A DNA stretch of 64,000 nt from Rhizobium sp. BK602 (GTDB lineage Bacteria > Pseudomonadota > Alphaproteobacteria > Rhizobiales > Rhizobiaceae): contig NZ_JACIBC010000002.1 of assembly GCF_014195095.1 (NCBI RefSeq), positions 248,001-312,000 on the forward strand, read 5' to 3'. Shown in pieces: positions 36,799 through 46,757 of this stretch. Below the pieces are notes generated by a model. That model had not been told where the DNA came from and did not search any database. It saw only the letters and a program-made list of their open reading frames with translations. The position numbers and the translations under genes are program-made. Numbering within the stretch: position 1 is the stretch's first letter; each line of letters opens with the position of its first letter.

Positions 36799-37647
36799 AT
36801 GGGCAAGCGTATCGAAAGCTTTCGCGAGATCGGCGGACATTATGATGTCGCGCTCTGCGATGTCTGGGGTGTGCTGCACAACGGCGTCTCCGCCTATCCG
36901 GACGCGCCGGCCGCGCTCGAGGCGGCACGCGGCGAAGGCCTGACCGTCGTCCTCATCACCAATTCCCCCCGCGTGGCACCCAAGGTGGTCGAGCAGTTGC
37001 GCCAGATCGGCATTCCCGACAGCGCCTATGACCGCATCGTCACCTCCGGTGACGTCACCCGCCGTCTGATCGCCGAGGGACCGAAGAAGGTCTTCCTGCT
37101 TGGACCCGAGCGCGATACGGGCATTCTCGAGGGGCTGGACGTGGTTCGCGTCGAGGCGGAGGAGGCCGAGGCCATCGTCTGCACCGGCTTCTTCGACGAC
37201 GAGACCGAAACGCCGGATGATTACACCGACATGCTGACGGCATGGGCGGCCCGCAAGGTGCCGCTGATCTGCGCCAATCCCGATCTGGTCGTCGAGCGCG
37301 GCCACCGCATGATCCCCTGCGCCGGCGCCATGGCCGCCTATTACGACCGCCTCGGCGGCGAGACGCGGATCGCCGGCAAGCCGCATCGGCCGATCTACGA
37401 TGCCTCGATCGCCGCCGCCCGCGAGGTGCGCGGCGAATTCCCGCTGTCGCGGGTCGTCGCCATCGGCGACGGCATGCCGACCGACGTGCGCGGTGCGCTC
37501 GATTACGGTCTCGATCTTCTTTATATCAGCCATGGCATCCATGCCCGCGAATATGTCGTCGATGGCCACACCGACGAAGCTGCGCTCGGCGCCTTCCTGG
37601 CGCGTGAGCAGGCATCGCCGAAGTGGTGGATGCCGCGCCTTGTCTGA
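36799..37647 (+). CDS. TIGR01459-type HAD-IIA hydrolase
   Basis: The 282-residue protein is a class IIA HAD phosphatase of the alphaproteobacterial TIGR01459 group. Its first motif reads DVWGVLHNG, with Trp where most HAD enzymes have a second Asp, which is normal for this group. Further motifs are VLITNSPR, AGKPHRPIY and GDGMPTDVRGA. I chose the ATG at 36799, preceded by GCGAGGATG. It lies 15 bases before ribF and is probably co-transcribed; a role in flavin or sugar phosphate turnover is possible. Confidence 0.88.
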   Translation: MGKRIESFREIGGHYDVALCDVWGVLHNGVSAYPDAPAALEAARGEGLTVVLITNSPRVAPKVVEQLRQIGIPDSAYDRIVTSGDVTRRLIAEGPKKVFLLGPERDTGILEGLDVVRVEAEEAEAIVCTGFFDDETETPDDYTDMLTAWAARKVPLICANPDLVVERGHRMIPCAGAMAAYYDRLGGETRIAGKPHRPIYDASIAAAREVRGEFPLSRVVAIGDGMPTDVRGALDYGLDLLYISHGIHAREYVVDGHTDEAALGAFLAREQASPKWWMPRLV

Positions 37648-37662
37648 CCGGAGTGGTAGCCG

Positions 37663-38646
37663 ATGACCGTTTTCCACCGCAACGAGACCCGCGAGCCGCT
37701 GCCGGACAATCTGAAGGGCGGCGTCATCGCCATCGGCAATTTCGACGGCGTGCATCGTGGCCATCAGTCGGTGCTCGACCGCGCGCTGGAGATCGCCAGG
37801 GAGCGCGGCGTGCCGGCGCTGGTGCTCACCTTCGAGCCGCATCCGCGCACCGTCTTCCGCCCCGACCAGCCGGTTTTCCGCCTGACGCCGGCGCCGCTCA
37901 AGGCGCGCATCCTCGAAGCGGTGGGTTTCAACGCCGTCATCGAATATCCCTTCGACCGGGCCTTTTCGCAGCGCTCCGCCGATGAGTTCGTCCATTCGAT
38001 CCTGATCGACTGGCTGCATGCCTCCGAGGTCGTCACCGGCTTCGATTTCCATTTCGGCCATGACCGCCAGGGCGGCCCGGCCTTCCTGATGAATGCCGGC
38101 AGCAAATATGGCTTCGGCGTGACGCTGATCGATGCCTATCGCGATGAGAATACCGATGTGGTCTCGTCAAGCCGCATCCGGACGCTGCTGACCGAGGGCA
38201 ACGTCGCCGAGGCCGCCGGCCTGCTCGGCTACCGCTATACGGTCGAGGCGGAGGTGATCGGCGGCGAGCAGCTTGGCCGCACGCTCGGTTTCCCCACGGC
38301 CAACATGCGCCTGCCGCCGGAAGTGGAGCTGAGAGCCGGCATCTATGCCGTGCGCTTCCGCGCCGCCGATGGCATCATTCGCGATGCAGTGGCCAGCTAC
38401 GGCCGCCGCCCGACCGTGACCGACCACGGCGCGCCGCTGCTCGAAACCTTCGTTTTCGACTTCAGCGGCGATCTCTACGGCCAGATCTGTTCCGTCTCCT
38501 TCTTCGGCTATCTCCGTCCCGAGCTGAAGTTCGACGGGCTCGATCCGCTGGTGGCCCAGATCCGCAAGGATGAGGAAGAGGCAAGGGCGCTGCTGGCCGG
38601 CGTACGTCCGCTCGGGGTGATCGATCAATTCATCGCTTTCTCTTAA
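37663..38646 (+). CDS. ribF: Bifunctional riboflavin kinase/FAD synthetase
   Basis: RibF converts riboflavin to FMN and then FAD. The 327-residue protein has an N-terminal nucleotidyltransferase domain with GNFDGVHRGHQ (about 26-36) and VSSSRIRTLLTEG, and a C-terminal flavokinase domain with LGRTLGFPTANMRLP. Length and order are normal. It follows the HAD gene closely, and ileS follows after 339 bases. Confidence 0.95.
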   Translation: MTVFHRNETREPLPDNLKGGVIAIGNFDGVHRGHQSVLDRALEIARERGVPALVLTFEPHPRTVFRPDQPVFRLTPAPLKARILEAVGFNAVIEYPFDRAFSQRSADEFVHSILIDWLHASEVVTGFDFHFGHDRQGGPAFLMNAGSKYGFGVTLIDAYRDENTDVVSSSRIRTLLTEGNVAEAAGLLGYRYTVEAEVIGGEQLGRTLGFPTANMRLPPEVELRAGIYAVRFRAADGIIRDAVASYGRRPTVTDHGAPLLETFVFDFSGDLYGQICSVSFFGYLRPELKFDGLDPLVAQIRKDEEEARALLAGVRPLGVIDQFIAFS

Positions 38647-38985
38647 GCGCGGAGGCTGATCCGGATGGAAGAGCCGTGCCAATGCCGGCCGGATCGCCTC
38701 CCGTTGGCCGCGCATGAAAAGGCCCAAGGCGTTTCTATCGCATTCGGCAACGGATTCCTCTTCCTTTCGGCGGAAAAAACGCCTATGAACCGCCCATTAT
38801 GACCCAATTTCGGCTGAGCCCATCGATACGAATTATTGGCCCGGCCTTCCGCGCGCTCTGAAGCTGCCGGAAGGTCCGGGTTCTTGGCGCCCGTTCCCGA
38901 GGCGCTTCCGCCGCCGAAAAATCCCCCTATGGCTGCGCCCCGTTTGGCGCGAGATGCCCGAGCACCCGAGGCAATTGTCAGGACC
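38647..38985. other. Intergenic region between ribF and ileS
   Basis: This gap likely carries the ileS promoter. It has an interrupted dyad AGGCGTTT (38727-38734) and AAACGCCT (38777-38784), which could be a hairpin with a large loop or a degraded palindromic repeat. No T-box pattern is recognised and no gene is supported; the open frame leading into ileS lacks a ribosome binding site. Confidence 0.4.
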
Positions 38986-41868
38986 ATGACCGATACCGCT
39001 GAAAAACTCGACTATTCGAAAACCCTTTACCTGCCCGAGACCGATTTCCCGATGCGCGCCGGCCTGCCGCAGAAGGAGCCGGAGCTGGTCAAGCGCTGGC
39101 AGGAAATGGATCTCTACAAGATGCTGCGCGCTTCCGCCGCCGGCCGCGGGAAATTCGTGCTGCATGACGGCCCGCCCTATGCCAACGGCAACATCCATAT
39201 CGGCCACGCGCTGAACAAGATCCTCAAGGACGTCATCACCCGCTCGTTCCAGATGCGCGGCTATGACAGCAACTACGTTCCGGGCTGGGATTGCCACGGC
39301 CTGCCGATCGAATGGAAGATCGAGGAAAAATACCGCGAGAAGGGCAAGAACAAGGACGAGGTTCCGGTCAACGAGTTCCGCCAGGAATGCCGTGACTTCG
39401 CCGCCGGCTGGATCAAGGTCCAGTCCGATGAGTTCAAGCGCCTCGGCATCGTCGGCGATTTTGACAATCCCTATCTGACGATGAACTTCCATGCCGAATC
39501 CCGCATCGCCGGCGAACTCTTGAAGATCGCCAAGACGGGCCAGCTTTATCGCGGCTCCAAGCCGGTCATGTGGTCGGTGGTCGAGCGCACGGCGCTGGCG
39601 GAAGCCGAAGTCGAATATGCCGATGTCGAGAGCGACATGATCTGGGTGAAGTTCCCGGTCGTGGAAGGTCCGACGGCGCTTGCCGGCGCCTTCGTCGTCA
39701 TCTGGACGACGACCCCCTGGACGATCCCCGGCAACCGGGCGATCGCCTATTCGTCGCGCGTGTCCTATGGTCTCTACGAGGTGACGGAAGCCGCCAACGA
39801 CTTCGGCCCGCGTCCGGGCGAAAAGCTGATCTTCGCCGACAAGCTCGCCGAGGAATCCTTCGCCAAGGCCAAGCTGCAATACAAGCGCCTGGGTGACGTG
39901 ACCGCCGCCGATTTCAACGCGCTCGTCTGCGCCCATCCGCTGGCCTCGCTCGGCTACACCTTCAAGGTTCCCCTGCTCGACGGCGACCACGTCACCGACG
40001 ATGCCGGCACCGGCTTCGTGCACACCGCGCCCAGCCACGGCCGCGAGGACTTCGACGCCTGGATGTCGCATTCCCGCGCCATCGAAGCCCGTGGGATCTC
40101 GTCGCGCATCCCGTTCCCGGTCGACGACGCCGGCTTCTACACCGCCGATGCCCCCGGCTTCGACGGCGGCCGCGTCATGGACGACAACGGCAAGAAGGGC
40201 AATGCCAACGATCTCGTCATCAAGGCGCTGATCGAGACCAACACGCTCTTCGCGCGCGGACGACTGAAGCACTCCTATCCGCATTCCTGGCGTTCGAAGA
40301 AGCCGGTGATCTTCCGCAACACGCCGCAATGGTTCGTCTATATGGACAAGGACCTTGCCGACGGCACGACGTTGCGCTCTCGCGCCCTTAAGGCGATCGA
40401 CGACACCCGCTTCGTGCCCGCCAGTGGCCAGAACCGCCTGCGCGCCATGATCGAGCAGCGTCCGGACTGGGTTCTCTCGCGCCAGCGCGCCTGGGGCGTA
40501 CCGATCGCGATCTTCGTCGACGACGACGGCGAGATCCTACAGGACGACGGCGTCAATGCCCGCATCCTCGAGGCCTTTGATGCCGAAGGGGCCGATGCCT
40601 GGTTCGCCGAAGGCGCGCGCGAGCGCTTTCTCGGCGAAAAGGCCAACGAGCCCTGGACGCAGGTCATGGACATCCTCGACGTCTGGTTCGATTCAGGCTC
40701 GACCCATACCTTCACGCTGGAGGACCGCCCCGACCTGAAATGGCCGGCCGATCTCTACCTCGAAGGCTCCGACCAGCATCGCGGCTGGTTCCATTCGTCG
40801 CTGCTCGAAAGTGCCGCGACGCGCGGCCGCGCGCCTTACGATGCCGTCCTCACCCATGGCTTCACCATGGACGAGAAGGGCGAGAAGATGTCGAAGTCCA
40901 AGGGCAACGTCACCTCGCCCCAGGAAGTGATGAAGGACGCCGGCGCCGATATCCTTCGCCTCTGGGTCATGACCTCGGACTATGCGGAAGACCTGCGCGT
41001 CGGCAAGGCGATCATCCAGACCAATGTCGACGCCTATCGCAAGCTGCGCAACACCATCCGTTGGATGCTCGGCACGCTGGCCCATGACAAGGGCGAAGTG
41101 ATCGCCTATGCCGACATGCCGGAGCTGGAACAGCTGATGCTGCATCGTCTGGCCGAGCTCGATGTGCTGGTGCGCGAAGGCTACGACGCCTTCGACTTCA
41201 AGCGCATCACCCGCGCCCTGATCGATTTTGCCAATGTCGAGCTTTCGGCCTTCTATTTCGATGTCCGCAAGGACGCGCTTTATTGCGATGCGCCCTCGAG
41301 CCTGCGCCGCCGCGCCGCGCTGGCCGTCATCCGCACGATCTTCGACTGCATGGTGACCTGGCTGGCGCCGATGCTGCCGTTCACGATGGAAGAGGCGTGG
41401 CTGTCGCGCAATCCGTCCGCGGTTTCCGTGCATCTCGAACAGTTCGTCGCCGTTCCCGCGGAATGGAAGAACGAAGCGCTGGCCGATAAGTGGAAGAAGA
41501 TCCGCGCGGTGCGCAGCGTCGTCACCGGCGCTTTGGAAATCGAGCGCAAGGACAAGCGCATCGGCTCCTCGCTCGAAGCCGCACCGGTCGTCCATATCGC
41601 CGATCCGGAGCTGCTGAAGGCGGTAGAGGGGCAGGATCTCGCGGAGATCTGCATCACCTCGGCGATCACCGTTACCGGCGGCGAGGGTCCGGCGGATGCC
41701 TTCCGCCTGGACGGCGACGCCAAGGTCAGCGTCGTGCCGACCCTTGCCGAGGGCCGCAAATGCGCGCGTTCCTGGCGTATCACCACCGATGTCGGTTCCG
41801 ATCCGGACTATCCCGACGTCTCGGCGCGTGATGCGGCAGCCCTGCGCGAGCTCGCGGCTGTTCACTGA
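38986..41868 (+). CDS. ileS: Isoleucyl-tRNA synthetase
   Basis: IleS charges tRNA-Ile. The 960-residue class I enzyme has HIGH (71-74, in [19 protein letters not shown]), the [11 protein letters not shown] stretch, the editing domain with [25 protein letters not shown] and KMSKS (634-638). I chose the ATG at 38986 because the following sequence matches the family N-terminus ([20 protein letters not shown]); the frame is open upstream but without support. It is probably monocistronic. Confidence 0.96.
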   Translation: MTDTAEKLDYSKTLYLPETDFPMRAGLPQKEPELVKRWQEMDLYKMLRASAAGRGKFVLHDGPPYANGNIHIGHALNKILKDVITRSFQMRGYDSNYVPGWDCHGLPIEWKIEEKYREKGKNKDEVPVNEFRQECRDFAAGWIKVQSDEFKRLGIVGDFDNPYLTMNFHAESRIAGELLKIAKTGQLYRGSKPVMWSVVERTALAEAEVEYADVESDMIWVKFPVVEGPTALAGAFVVIWTTTPWTIPGNRAIAYSSRVSYGLYEVTEAANDFGPRPGEKLIFADKLAEESFAKAKLQYKRLGDVTAADFNALVCAHPLASLGYTFKVPLLDGDHVTDDAGTGFVHTAPSHGREDFDAWMSHSRAIEARGISSRIPFPVDDAGFYTADAPGFDGGRVMDDNGKKGNANDLVIKALIETNTLFARGRLKHSYPHSWRSKKPVIFRNTPQWFVYMDKDLADGTTLRSRALKAIDDTRFVPASGQNRLRAMIEQRPDWVLSRQRAWGVPIAIFVDDDGEILQDDGVNARILEAFDAEGADAWFAEGARERFLGEKANEPWTQVMDILDVWFDSGSTHTFTLEDRPDLKWPADLYLEGSDQHRGWFHSSLLESAATRGRAPYDAVLTHGFTMDEKGEKMSKSKGNVTSPQEVMKDAGADILRLWVMTSDYAEDLRVGKAIIQTNVDAYRKLRNTIRWMLGTLAHDKGEVIAYADMPELEQLMLHRLAELDVLVREGYDAFDFKRITRALIDFANVELSAFYFDVRKDALYCDAPSSLRRRAALAVIRTIFDCMVTWLAPMLPFTMEEAWLSRNPSAVSVHLEQFVAVPAEWKNEALADKWKKIRAVRSVVTGALEIERKDKRIGSSLEAAPVVHIADPELLKAVEGQDLAEICITSAITVTGGEGPADAFRLDGDAKVSVVPTLAEGRKCARSWRITTDVGSDPDYPDVSARDAAALRELAAVH

Positions 41869-42001
41869 GAAAATTGCCGGGTGAATTGCCTTTGCGGCGT
41901 TCATCCGGTAAAAGCTGCCTGAAAATGGCCTGATTTTTACGGCAGTTGCCGAGAAATGGGGTTCTGCAATAATTGCACCGGCATGGCTGGGAAGGGTTTT
42001 C

Positions 42002-42634
42002 ATGAGAGCGATGCATAGAGTTCGTGTCGGCGTCAGCTTGGCGGCACTCGTGATTGGCTGCGGCCTGATGTCGGGTTGCCTGAGCAGCCCGCGTTACGGC
42101 ACGGACAAGACCGCCGGCCAGCAGCTCTTCGACGATCTCGGTGATATCGCTTCCGTCTCGGCCGCCACGCCGAAGGACAAGGGCGTTACCTACCCGAACC
42201 GCCCCGGCCTGGTACTGCCCGCTGAAAACCAGAGGGAAAACTTGACCTCGCCGCAGCAATCGCTGGCAAGCAAGGACAATCCGGCCTGGCTGGAATCGCC
42301 GGAAGACGCGCGCAAGCGCCTCGCCGCCGAGGCTGAGGAAAACAAGAGCAACACCAATTACCGCTCGCCGCTGGCTCAGGCCGACAGCAGCCGCAACCGC
42401 AAGACGGAAGCCGAGCAGACGGCCGCCTATCGCGCCGCGCGCCAGGATCAGGACGGCACCTACGACCAGCGCCGTTATCTGATCGATCCGCCGCAGCAAT
42501 ATCGCCAGGTTTCCGATCCGGCAGCGTTGAGCGATGTCGGCACGCCCGAGAGCAAGAAGGAAAAGCAGCGCAAGAAGGATGCCGAGGCCGCGCAGCAGTC
42601 CAACAGCAGCAGCTGGTGGAAGCCGTTCCAATAA
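42002..42634 (+). CDS. Hypothetical lipoprotein
   Basis: The 210-residue protein has a short basic N-terminus, a hydrophobic segment and a lipobox-like MSGC (Cys26; an alternative is VIGC with Cys20), so it is probably a lipoprotein. The mature part is polar and charged, with few hydrophobic stretches and an Asp/Glu/Lys/Arg-rich C-terminus ending SSSWWKPFQ, suggesting a flexible protein. I do not recognise the family. A clear terminator follows. Position between ileS and tadA gives no functional clue. Confidence 0.75.
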   Translation: MRAMHRVRVGVSLAALVIGCGLMSGCLSSPRYGTDKTAGQQLFDDLGDIASVSAATPKDKGVTYPNRPGLVLPAENQRENLTSPQQSLASKDNPAWLESPEDARKRLAAEAEENKSNTNYRSPLAQADSSRNRKTEAEQTAAYRAARQDQDGTYDQRRYLIDPPQQYRQVSDPAALSDVGTPESKKEKQRKKDAEAAQQSNSSSWWKPFQ

Positions 42635-42646
42635 GCTTTCAAAAGA

Positions 42647-42673
42647 AGCGGCGGCCAAAACCGTCGCTTTTTA
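42647..42673 (+). terminator. Rho-independent terminator after the lipoprotein gene
   Basis: Arms AGCGGCGG (42647-42654) and CCGTCGCT (42661-42668), with one G-T pair, are followed by TTTTT. It ends the lipoprotein transcript and lies opposite the end of the convergent tadA gene. Confidence 0.8.
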
Positions 42674-43129
42674 GTTTTCCACGCGCTTGAGCTGGAAGAA
42701 TTCCCTGAGAATATCCGCCGCATCCCGTTCGGCCATGCCGGAATAGACCTCCGGCGCGTGATGGCAGGTCGGCTGGCGATAGAAGCGGACGCCGTTGTCC
42801 ACGCCGCCGCCCTTCGGATCTTCGGCGCCGTAATAGAGGCGACGGATGCGGGCGAAGGAGATGGCCGCCGCGCACATGGTGCAGGGCTCCAGCGTCACAT
42901 AGAGATCGGCGCCGGTCAGGCGTTCCTGGCCGAGCGCTTCGCAGGCCATGCGGATCGCGGCGATTTCGGCATGGGCGGTGACGTCGTTGAGTTCGCGGGT
43001 GCGGTTGCCGGCCTTGGCAATGACGGCGTCTCCGAGCACGAGAACGGCACCGATCGGCACTTCACCGCGTGCGCCGGCGCTTCGCGCTTCGGCGAGCGCC
43101 AGCTCCATGAAGTGATTTGTCTTCGCCAT
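42671..43129 (-). CDS. tadA: tRNA-specific adenosine deaminase
   Basis: TadA converts A34 to inosine in tRNA-Arg. The 152-residue protein has the deaminase zinc motifs HAEIAAIRMA and PCTMCAAAI and the GEVPIGAVLV stretch near the N-terminus. It is divergent from the pseudouridine synthase gene across about 70 bases. Related nucleoside deaminases look similar, but length and motif spacing fit TadA well. Confidence 0.9.
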   Translation of the reverse strand: MAKTNHFMELALAEARSAGARGEVPIGAVLVLGDAVIAKAGNRTRELNDVTAHAEIAAIRMACEALGQERLTGADLYVTLEPCTMCAAAISFARIRRLYYGAEDPKGGGVDNGVRFYRQPTCHHAPEVYSGMAERDAADILREFFQLKRVEN

Positions 43130-43201
43130 TTTGGATTTTCCACTTAACCGCAGGGGCGCGACCTGATAGGAACACGCCTTAAAAATTCAGGCAAACAACA
43201 A

Positions 43202-45196
43202 ATGACAATGAATGACAAGCCCAAGCGGCCTGGGTCCAAACCCTTTACCCGCGACACCAAGACGAAGCCGGCGGCGAAACGCGACGATACCAAGCCGAAG
43301 AAGGCAGCACCCGCCAGGGTCGCCGCCGAGACGGATGGCGCGGATGGAAAGGCCGAGCGCATTTCCAAGGTGATGGCGCGCGCCGGCGTGGCCTCGCGTC
43401 GCGACATCGAGCGCATGATCCTGGACGGCCGCGTCAAGCTGAACGGCGTTCTCTTGGACACGCCGGTCGTCAACGTGACGCTCGCCGACAAGATCGAGGT
43501 GGACGGCGTGCCGATCCGCGGCATAGAGCGCACGCGCCTCTGGCTCTATCACAAGCCGGCCGGCCTGGTGACCACCAATGCCGATCCGGAGGGACGTCCG
43601 ACTGTTTTCGACAATCTGCCGGAAGAGCTGCCGCGCGTCATGTCGATCGGCCGTCTGGACATCAACACCGAAGGTCTGCTGCTGCTGACCAATGACGGCG
43701 GCCTTGCCCGCGTGCTGGAACTGCCGACCACCGGCTGGCTGCGCCGCTACCGCGTGCGCGCCCATGGCGAGATCGATCAGGACGCGCTCGACAAGTTGAA
43801 GGAAGGCATTGCCGTCGACGGCGTGCTTTATGGCTCGATCGACGCAACGCTCGACCGTACGCAAGGGTCCAACGTCTGGATCACCATGGGTCTGCGCGAA
43901 GGCAAGAACCGCGAAATCAAGAACGTGCTCGGCGCGCTCGGTCTCGAGGTCAACCGTCTGATCCGCATTTCCTACGGGCCGTTCCAGCTCGGCGAGTTGC
44001 CGGAAGGCCGGGTGCTGGAAGTGCGCGGCCGCACACTGCGCGATCAGCTCGGGCCACGTCTGGTGGAAGACGCCAAGGCGAATTTCGACGCACCGCTCTA
44101 CAATGCCTCGGCCGGCGCCGCCGAAGATGAAGCCGATGCCAAGCCGGCACGCGGCGCGAAAGAGGAACGTCCGCGGCGCGAGCGTCCCGAAGACAAGCGC
44201 GAGCGCGCCTTGAGCCGTCTCGACACCAAGCGCGACGATCGTCGTGACGAGGGACGTCGCGAAGGCGGCCGCAAGGAAGACGACCGTTCGAAGCGTCAGC
44301 CGCTCGGCGCGCGCCGCAACGTCAATGTCTGGATGGCGCCCGGCGCCCGTCCGCTCGGCGAAAAGGCCGCCGCCAAGGCCGCCAAGAATGCAAAGACCGC
44401 CTTCAAGCGCGGCGAGCCCGAGCGCCCGCAGCGCAGCGGCTTCGACCGTCCGGACGAGGGGCCGCGCGTTCGTGTCAACCGCGTCGACGAGGCGGATGGC
44501 GAATGGATTCGCTCCAGCGAGGAAGCGCCGCGCCGGTCCCGTGGCGATGACGAAGGCTTCGACCGCAAGCGCGGCCGCGGCGATCGTCCGCAGGGTGACC
44601 GTCCTTTCGGCGACAAGCCCCGTGGCGATCGGGCGTTCAGCGATCGTCCCCGTGGTGAGCGTGGCTCGCGGCCGGAAGGCGGCGACCGTCCTCGTTCGAA
44701 ATCCTTCCAGGGCGAAGCCCGTTCCGAACGGCCTCGCGGCGAGCGCTCTTTCGGGGATCGTCCCTCTCGCGGCGAACGTTCTTTCGGCGACAAGCCGCGT
44801 GGCGATCGTCCCTATGGCGACAAGCCCCGCGGTGACCGCCGGCCGCGCGCCGAAGGTGATGAGCGTCCGCGCGCAAGATCCTTCGACGGCGAGCAGCGTT
44901 CCGAGCGTCCCCGCGGCGATCGCCCGTTTGGAGATCGTCCGCCGCGTGGCGACCGTCCGTTCGGTGATCGTCCGTCCCGTGGTGACCGCCCGCAAGGCGA
45001 CCGGCCAGCCGGCAAACCGTTCGGCAAGAAGCCGGGCGGCGGCAAGTCCTTTGGTGGCGGCAAGCCGTCCGGAAAGCCCGGCGGTGCCCGCGGCTTCTCC
45101 GGCAAGCCCGGTGGTCGTCCGTCAGGCGGCCAAGGTCGTGGCGGTCCGAGCCGTGGCGGCTCGGGCAAGGGCGGCCCCAAGGGCGGAAGGGGTTGA
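43202..45196 (+). CDS. RluB-family pseudouridine synthase with long disordered tail
   Basis: The enzyme makes pseudouridine in 23S rRNA (RluB/RsuA branch). The 664-residue protein has an S4 RNA-binding domain (about 52-105), the catalytic GRLDINTEGLLLLTND (Asp153) and LREGKNREIKNVLGALGLEV. A tail of over 300 residues from about 310 is made of Arg/Asp/Gly/Pro repeats such as GDRPFGDKPRGDRP and ends in a GGR-rich stretch. The family is typically 250-350 residues without such a tail, although tails like this occur in some alphaproteobacteria. The tail is basic and probably binds RNA or ribosomes. rsmD follows after six bases. Confidence 0.9.
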   Translation: MTMNDKPKRPGSKPFTRDTKTKPAAKRDDTKPKKAAPARVAAETDGADGKAERISKVMARAGVASRRDIERMILDGRVKLNGVLLDTPVVNVTLADKIEVDGVPIRGIERTRLWLYHKPAGLVTTNADPEGRPTVFDNLPEELPRVMSIGRLDINTEGLLLLTNDGGLARVLELPTTGWLRRYRVRAHGEIDQDALDKLKEGIAVDGVLYGSIDATLDRTQGSNVWITMGLREGKNREIKNVLGALGLEVNRLIRISYGPFQLGELPEGRVLEVRGRTLRDQLGPRLVEDAKANFDAPLYNASAGAAEDEADAKPARGAKEERPRRERPEDKRERALSRLDTKRDDRRDEGRREGGRKEDDRSKRQPLGARRNVNVWMAPGARPLGEKAAAKAAKNAKTAFKRGEPERPQRSGFDRPDEGPRVRVNRVDEADGEWIRSSEEAPRRSRGDDEGFDRKRGRGDRPQGDRPFGDKPRGDRAFSDRPRGERGSRPEGGDRPRSKSFQGEARSERPRGERSFGDRPSRGERSFGDKPRGDRPYGDKPRGDRRPRAEGDERPRARSFDGEQRSERPRGDRPFGDRPPRGDRPFGDRPSRGDRPQGDRPAGKPFGKKPGGGKSFGGGKPSGKPGGARGFSGKPGGRPSGGQGRGGPSRGGSGKGGPKGGRG

Positions 45197-45202
45197 CGCG
45201 CG

Positions 45203-45769
45203 GTGCGGATCGTCGGCGGTGAGTTTCGCGGTCGCTCGCTTGCAACCCCGAAGTCGAACGATATTCGTCCGACGGCGGATCGCACGCGCGAGAGCCTGTT
45301 CAACATTCTGAACCACGCCTATCCCGAGGCGCTCGACGGCACGCGGATGATGGATATCTTCGCCGGCACGGGTGCGGTCGGCCTGGAAGCCGCCTCGCGC
45401 GGCTGCCGTCACGTCCTCTTCGTCGAAAGCAGCGTCGAGGGCCGGGGCCTGCTCTGGGAAAACATCGATGCGCTCGGCCTGCATGGCCGCACGCGCATGC
45501 TGCGGCGCGATGCGACCGATCTCGGCGGCGTCGGCAATCTCGAACCCTTCGATTTTCTCTTCGCCGACCCGCCCTATGGCAAGGGTCTCGGCGAGAAGGC
45601 CTTTGCGGCCGCTGCAGCCGGCGGCTGGCTGGTGCCCGGTGCGCTCGCGATCCTCGAGGAGCGCGCCGACGTTATCGTCAGCGTCGCGCCGGACTTCCTC
45701 TTCCTCGAAGAGCGGACGTTCGGCGACAGCAAGATGCATTTCTTCCGTTATCAGCCCCTGCAGGCCTAG
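45203..45769 (+). CDS. rsmD: 16S rRNA (guanine-966-N2)-methyltransferase
   Basis: RsmD methylates G966 of 16S rRNA. The 188-residue protein has the SAM motif DIFAGTGAVGLEAASRG and the catalytic FADPPYG, with the family N-terminus MRIVGGEFRGRSL. It uses a GTG start at 45203, six bases after the pseudouridine synthase gene, so both rRNA-modification genes are probably co-transcribed. The patatin gene follows after 18 bases. Confidence 0.94.
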   Translation: MRIVGGEFRGRSLATPKSNDIRPTADRTRESLFNILNHAYPEALDGTRMMDIFAGTGAVGLEAASRGCRHVLFVESSVEGRGLLWENIDALGLHGRTRMLRRDATDLGGVGNLEPFDFLFADPPYGKGLGEKAFAAAAAGGWLVPGALAILEERADVIVSVAPDFLFLEERTFGDSKMHFFRYQPLQA

Positions 45770-45787
45770 TTGCGGAGGGAGAGGATC

Positions 45788-46654
45788 ATGGGCGATTATG
45801 CTGATTTCGTCGGGAGCGACTATCCGCTCGCGTCGTCGAGCACGCCGAGTGTCGCGGTCGCCTTCGGTTGCGGCGGTGCGCGGGGACTTGCCCATATCCA
45901 TATCATCGAGGCGCTGGACGAGCTCGGAATCCGCCCGGTCGCCATCGCCGGCGCCTCCATCGGCTCGATCATGGGCGCGGCCATGGCCGCCGGCATGAGC
46001 GGCGCCGAGATTCGCGACTATACGCTTGCCTCGGTCGGCAACCGCCCGGCGGTGCTCAACAAGCTCTGGAGCCTGCGACCGGCCAACATGCGCAGCTTCA
46101 GGATCGGCCAGTTCAATCTCGAGCGCATCCTGCGTGCCTTCATGCCGTCAGCCTTTCCGGAGGATTTCTCCGAGCTGCGCATCCCGTTGAAGGTGGTGAC
46201 GACGGATTATTACGACCAGACCGAGGTGGTGACCGAAAAGGGCGAACTCTTCCCGGTGCTGGCCGCCTCCGCCGCCATTCCCGCCGTCTTCATGCCGGTC
46301 AAGGTCGGCGAGCGGGTGATGATCGACGGCGGCATCATGAACCCGGTCCCCTACGAGCATCTGGCCGGTCTTGCCGATATCATCATCGGCATCGACGTGG
46401 TCGGCGGGCCGGAGGGCGACGGCAGCCAAATTCCGAACCGTATCGAAAGCCTGTTCGGCGCGGGACAATTGACCATGCAGTCCAATATCGCGCTGAAGCT
46501 CAGGCTGCTTGCGCCGCAGATCTTCCTGCGCCCCTCCGTCGGCCGCACCGGCGTCCTCGATTTCCTGAAGGCGCGCGACATCCTCGCCATGTCGGCCGGC
46601 GTCAAGGACGAGTTGAAGTTCGCCATCGACCGGGTGATCACCGCGAAGAATTAG
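45788..46654 (+). CDS. Patatin-like phospholipase (RssA-like)
   Basis: The 288-residue protein is a patatin-type serine hydrolase. The oxyanion hole GCGGARG (27-33), nucleophile Ser57 in GASIG, and catalytic Asp180 in DGG are all present, so it is probably an active acyl hydrolase on phospholipids. I chose the ATG at 45788, just after GGGAGAGG. Its TAG stop (46652-46654) lies at the first bases of a mosaic repeat. It is 18 bases after rsmD. Confidence 0.88.
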   Translation: MGDYADFVGSDYPLASSSTPSVAVAFGCGGARGLAHIHIIEALDELGIRPVAIAGASIGSIMGAAMAAGMSGAEIRDYTLASVGNRPAVLNKLWSLRPANMRSFRIGQFNLERILRAFMPSAFPEDFSELRIPLKVVTTDYYDQTEVVTEKGELFPVLAASAAIPAVFMPVKVGERVMIDGGIMNPVPYEHLAGLADIIIGIDVVGGPEGDGSQIPNRIESLFGAGQLTMQSNIALKLRLLAPQIFLRPSVGRTGVLDFLKARDILAMSAGVKDELKFAIDRVITAKN

Positions 46655-46757
46655 AGCATGTCGCGCAAAAGTGTGCAGCGGTTTTGCGACCGCGACATGC
46701 GCAACATCAAAGACCTAAAGCGCGGGAAGCGGATCTGAAAGATCGCGATGCGCTTTA
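46653..46757. repeat. RIME-like mosaic element, copy 4
   Basis: A 105-base element running from AGAGCATGTCGCGCAAAA to GATCGCGATGCGCTTTAG matches copy 3. It exactly fills the gap between two convergent genes: the patatin stop uses its first bases and the antiporter stop uses its last bases. Confidence 0.75.

Noticed and set aside
38647..38985. A T-box leader before ileS
   Set aside because: No T-box consensus or terminator-antiterminator pair is seen, and such leaders are rare in this group.
38833..40329. A 498-residue reverse-strand frame opposite ileS
   Set aside because: Antisense shadow of a clear synthetase gene with HIGH and KMSKS motifs.
43187..44995. A 602-residue frame on the reverse strand opposite the pseudouridine synthase
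   Set aside because: It is low-complexity (Arg/Thr/Ala) antisense of the repeat tail and has no credible start or product.
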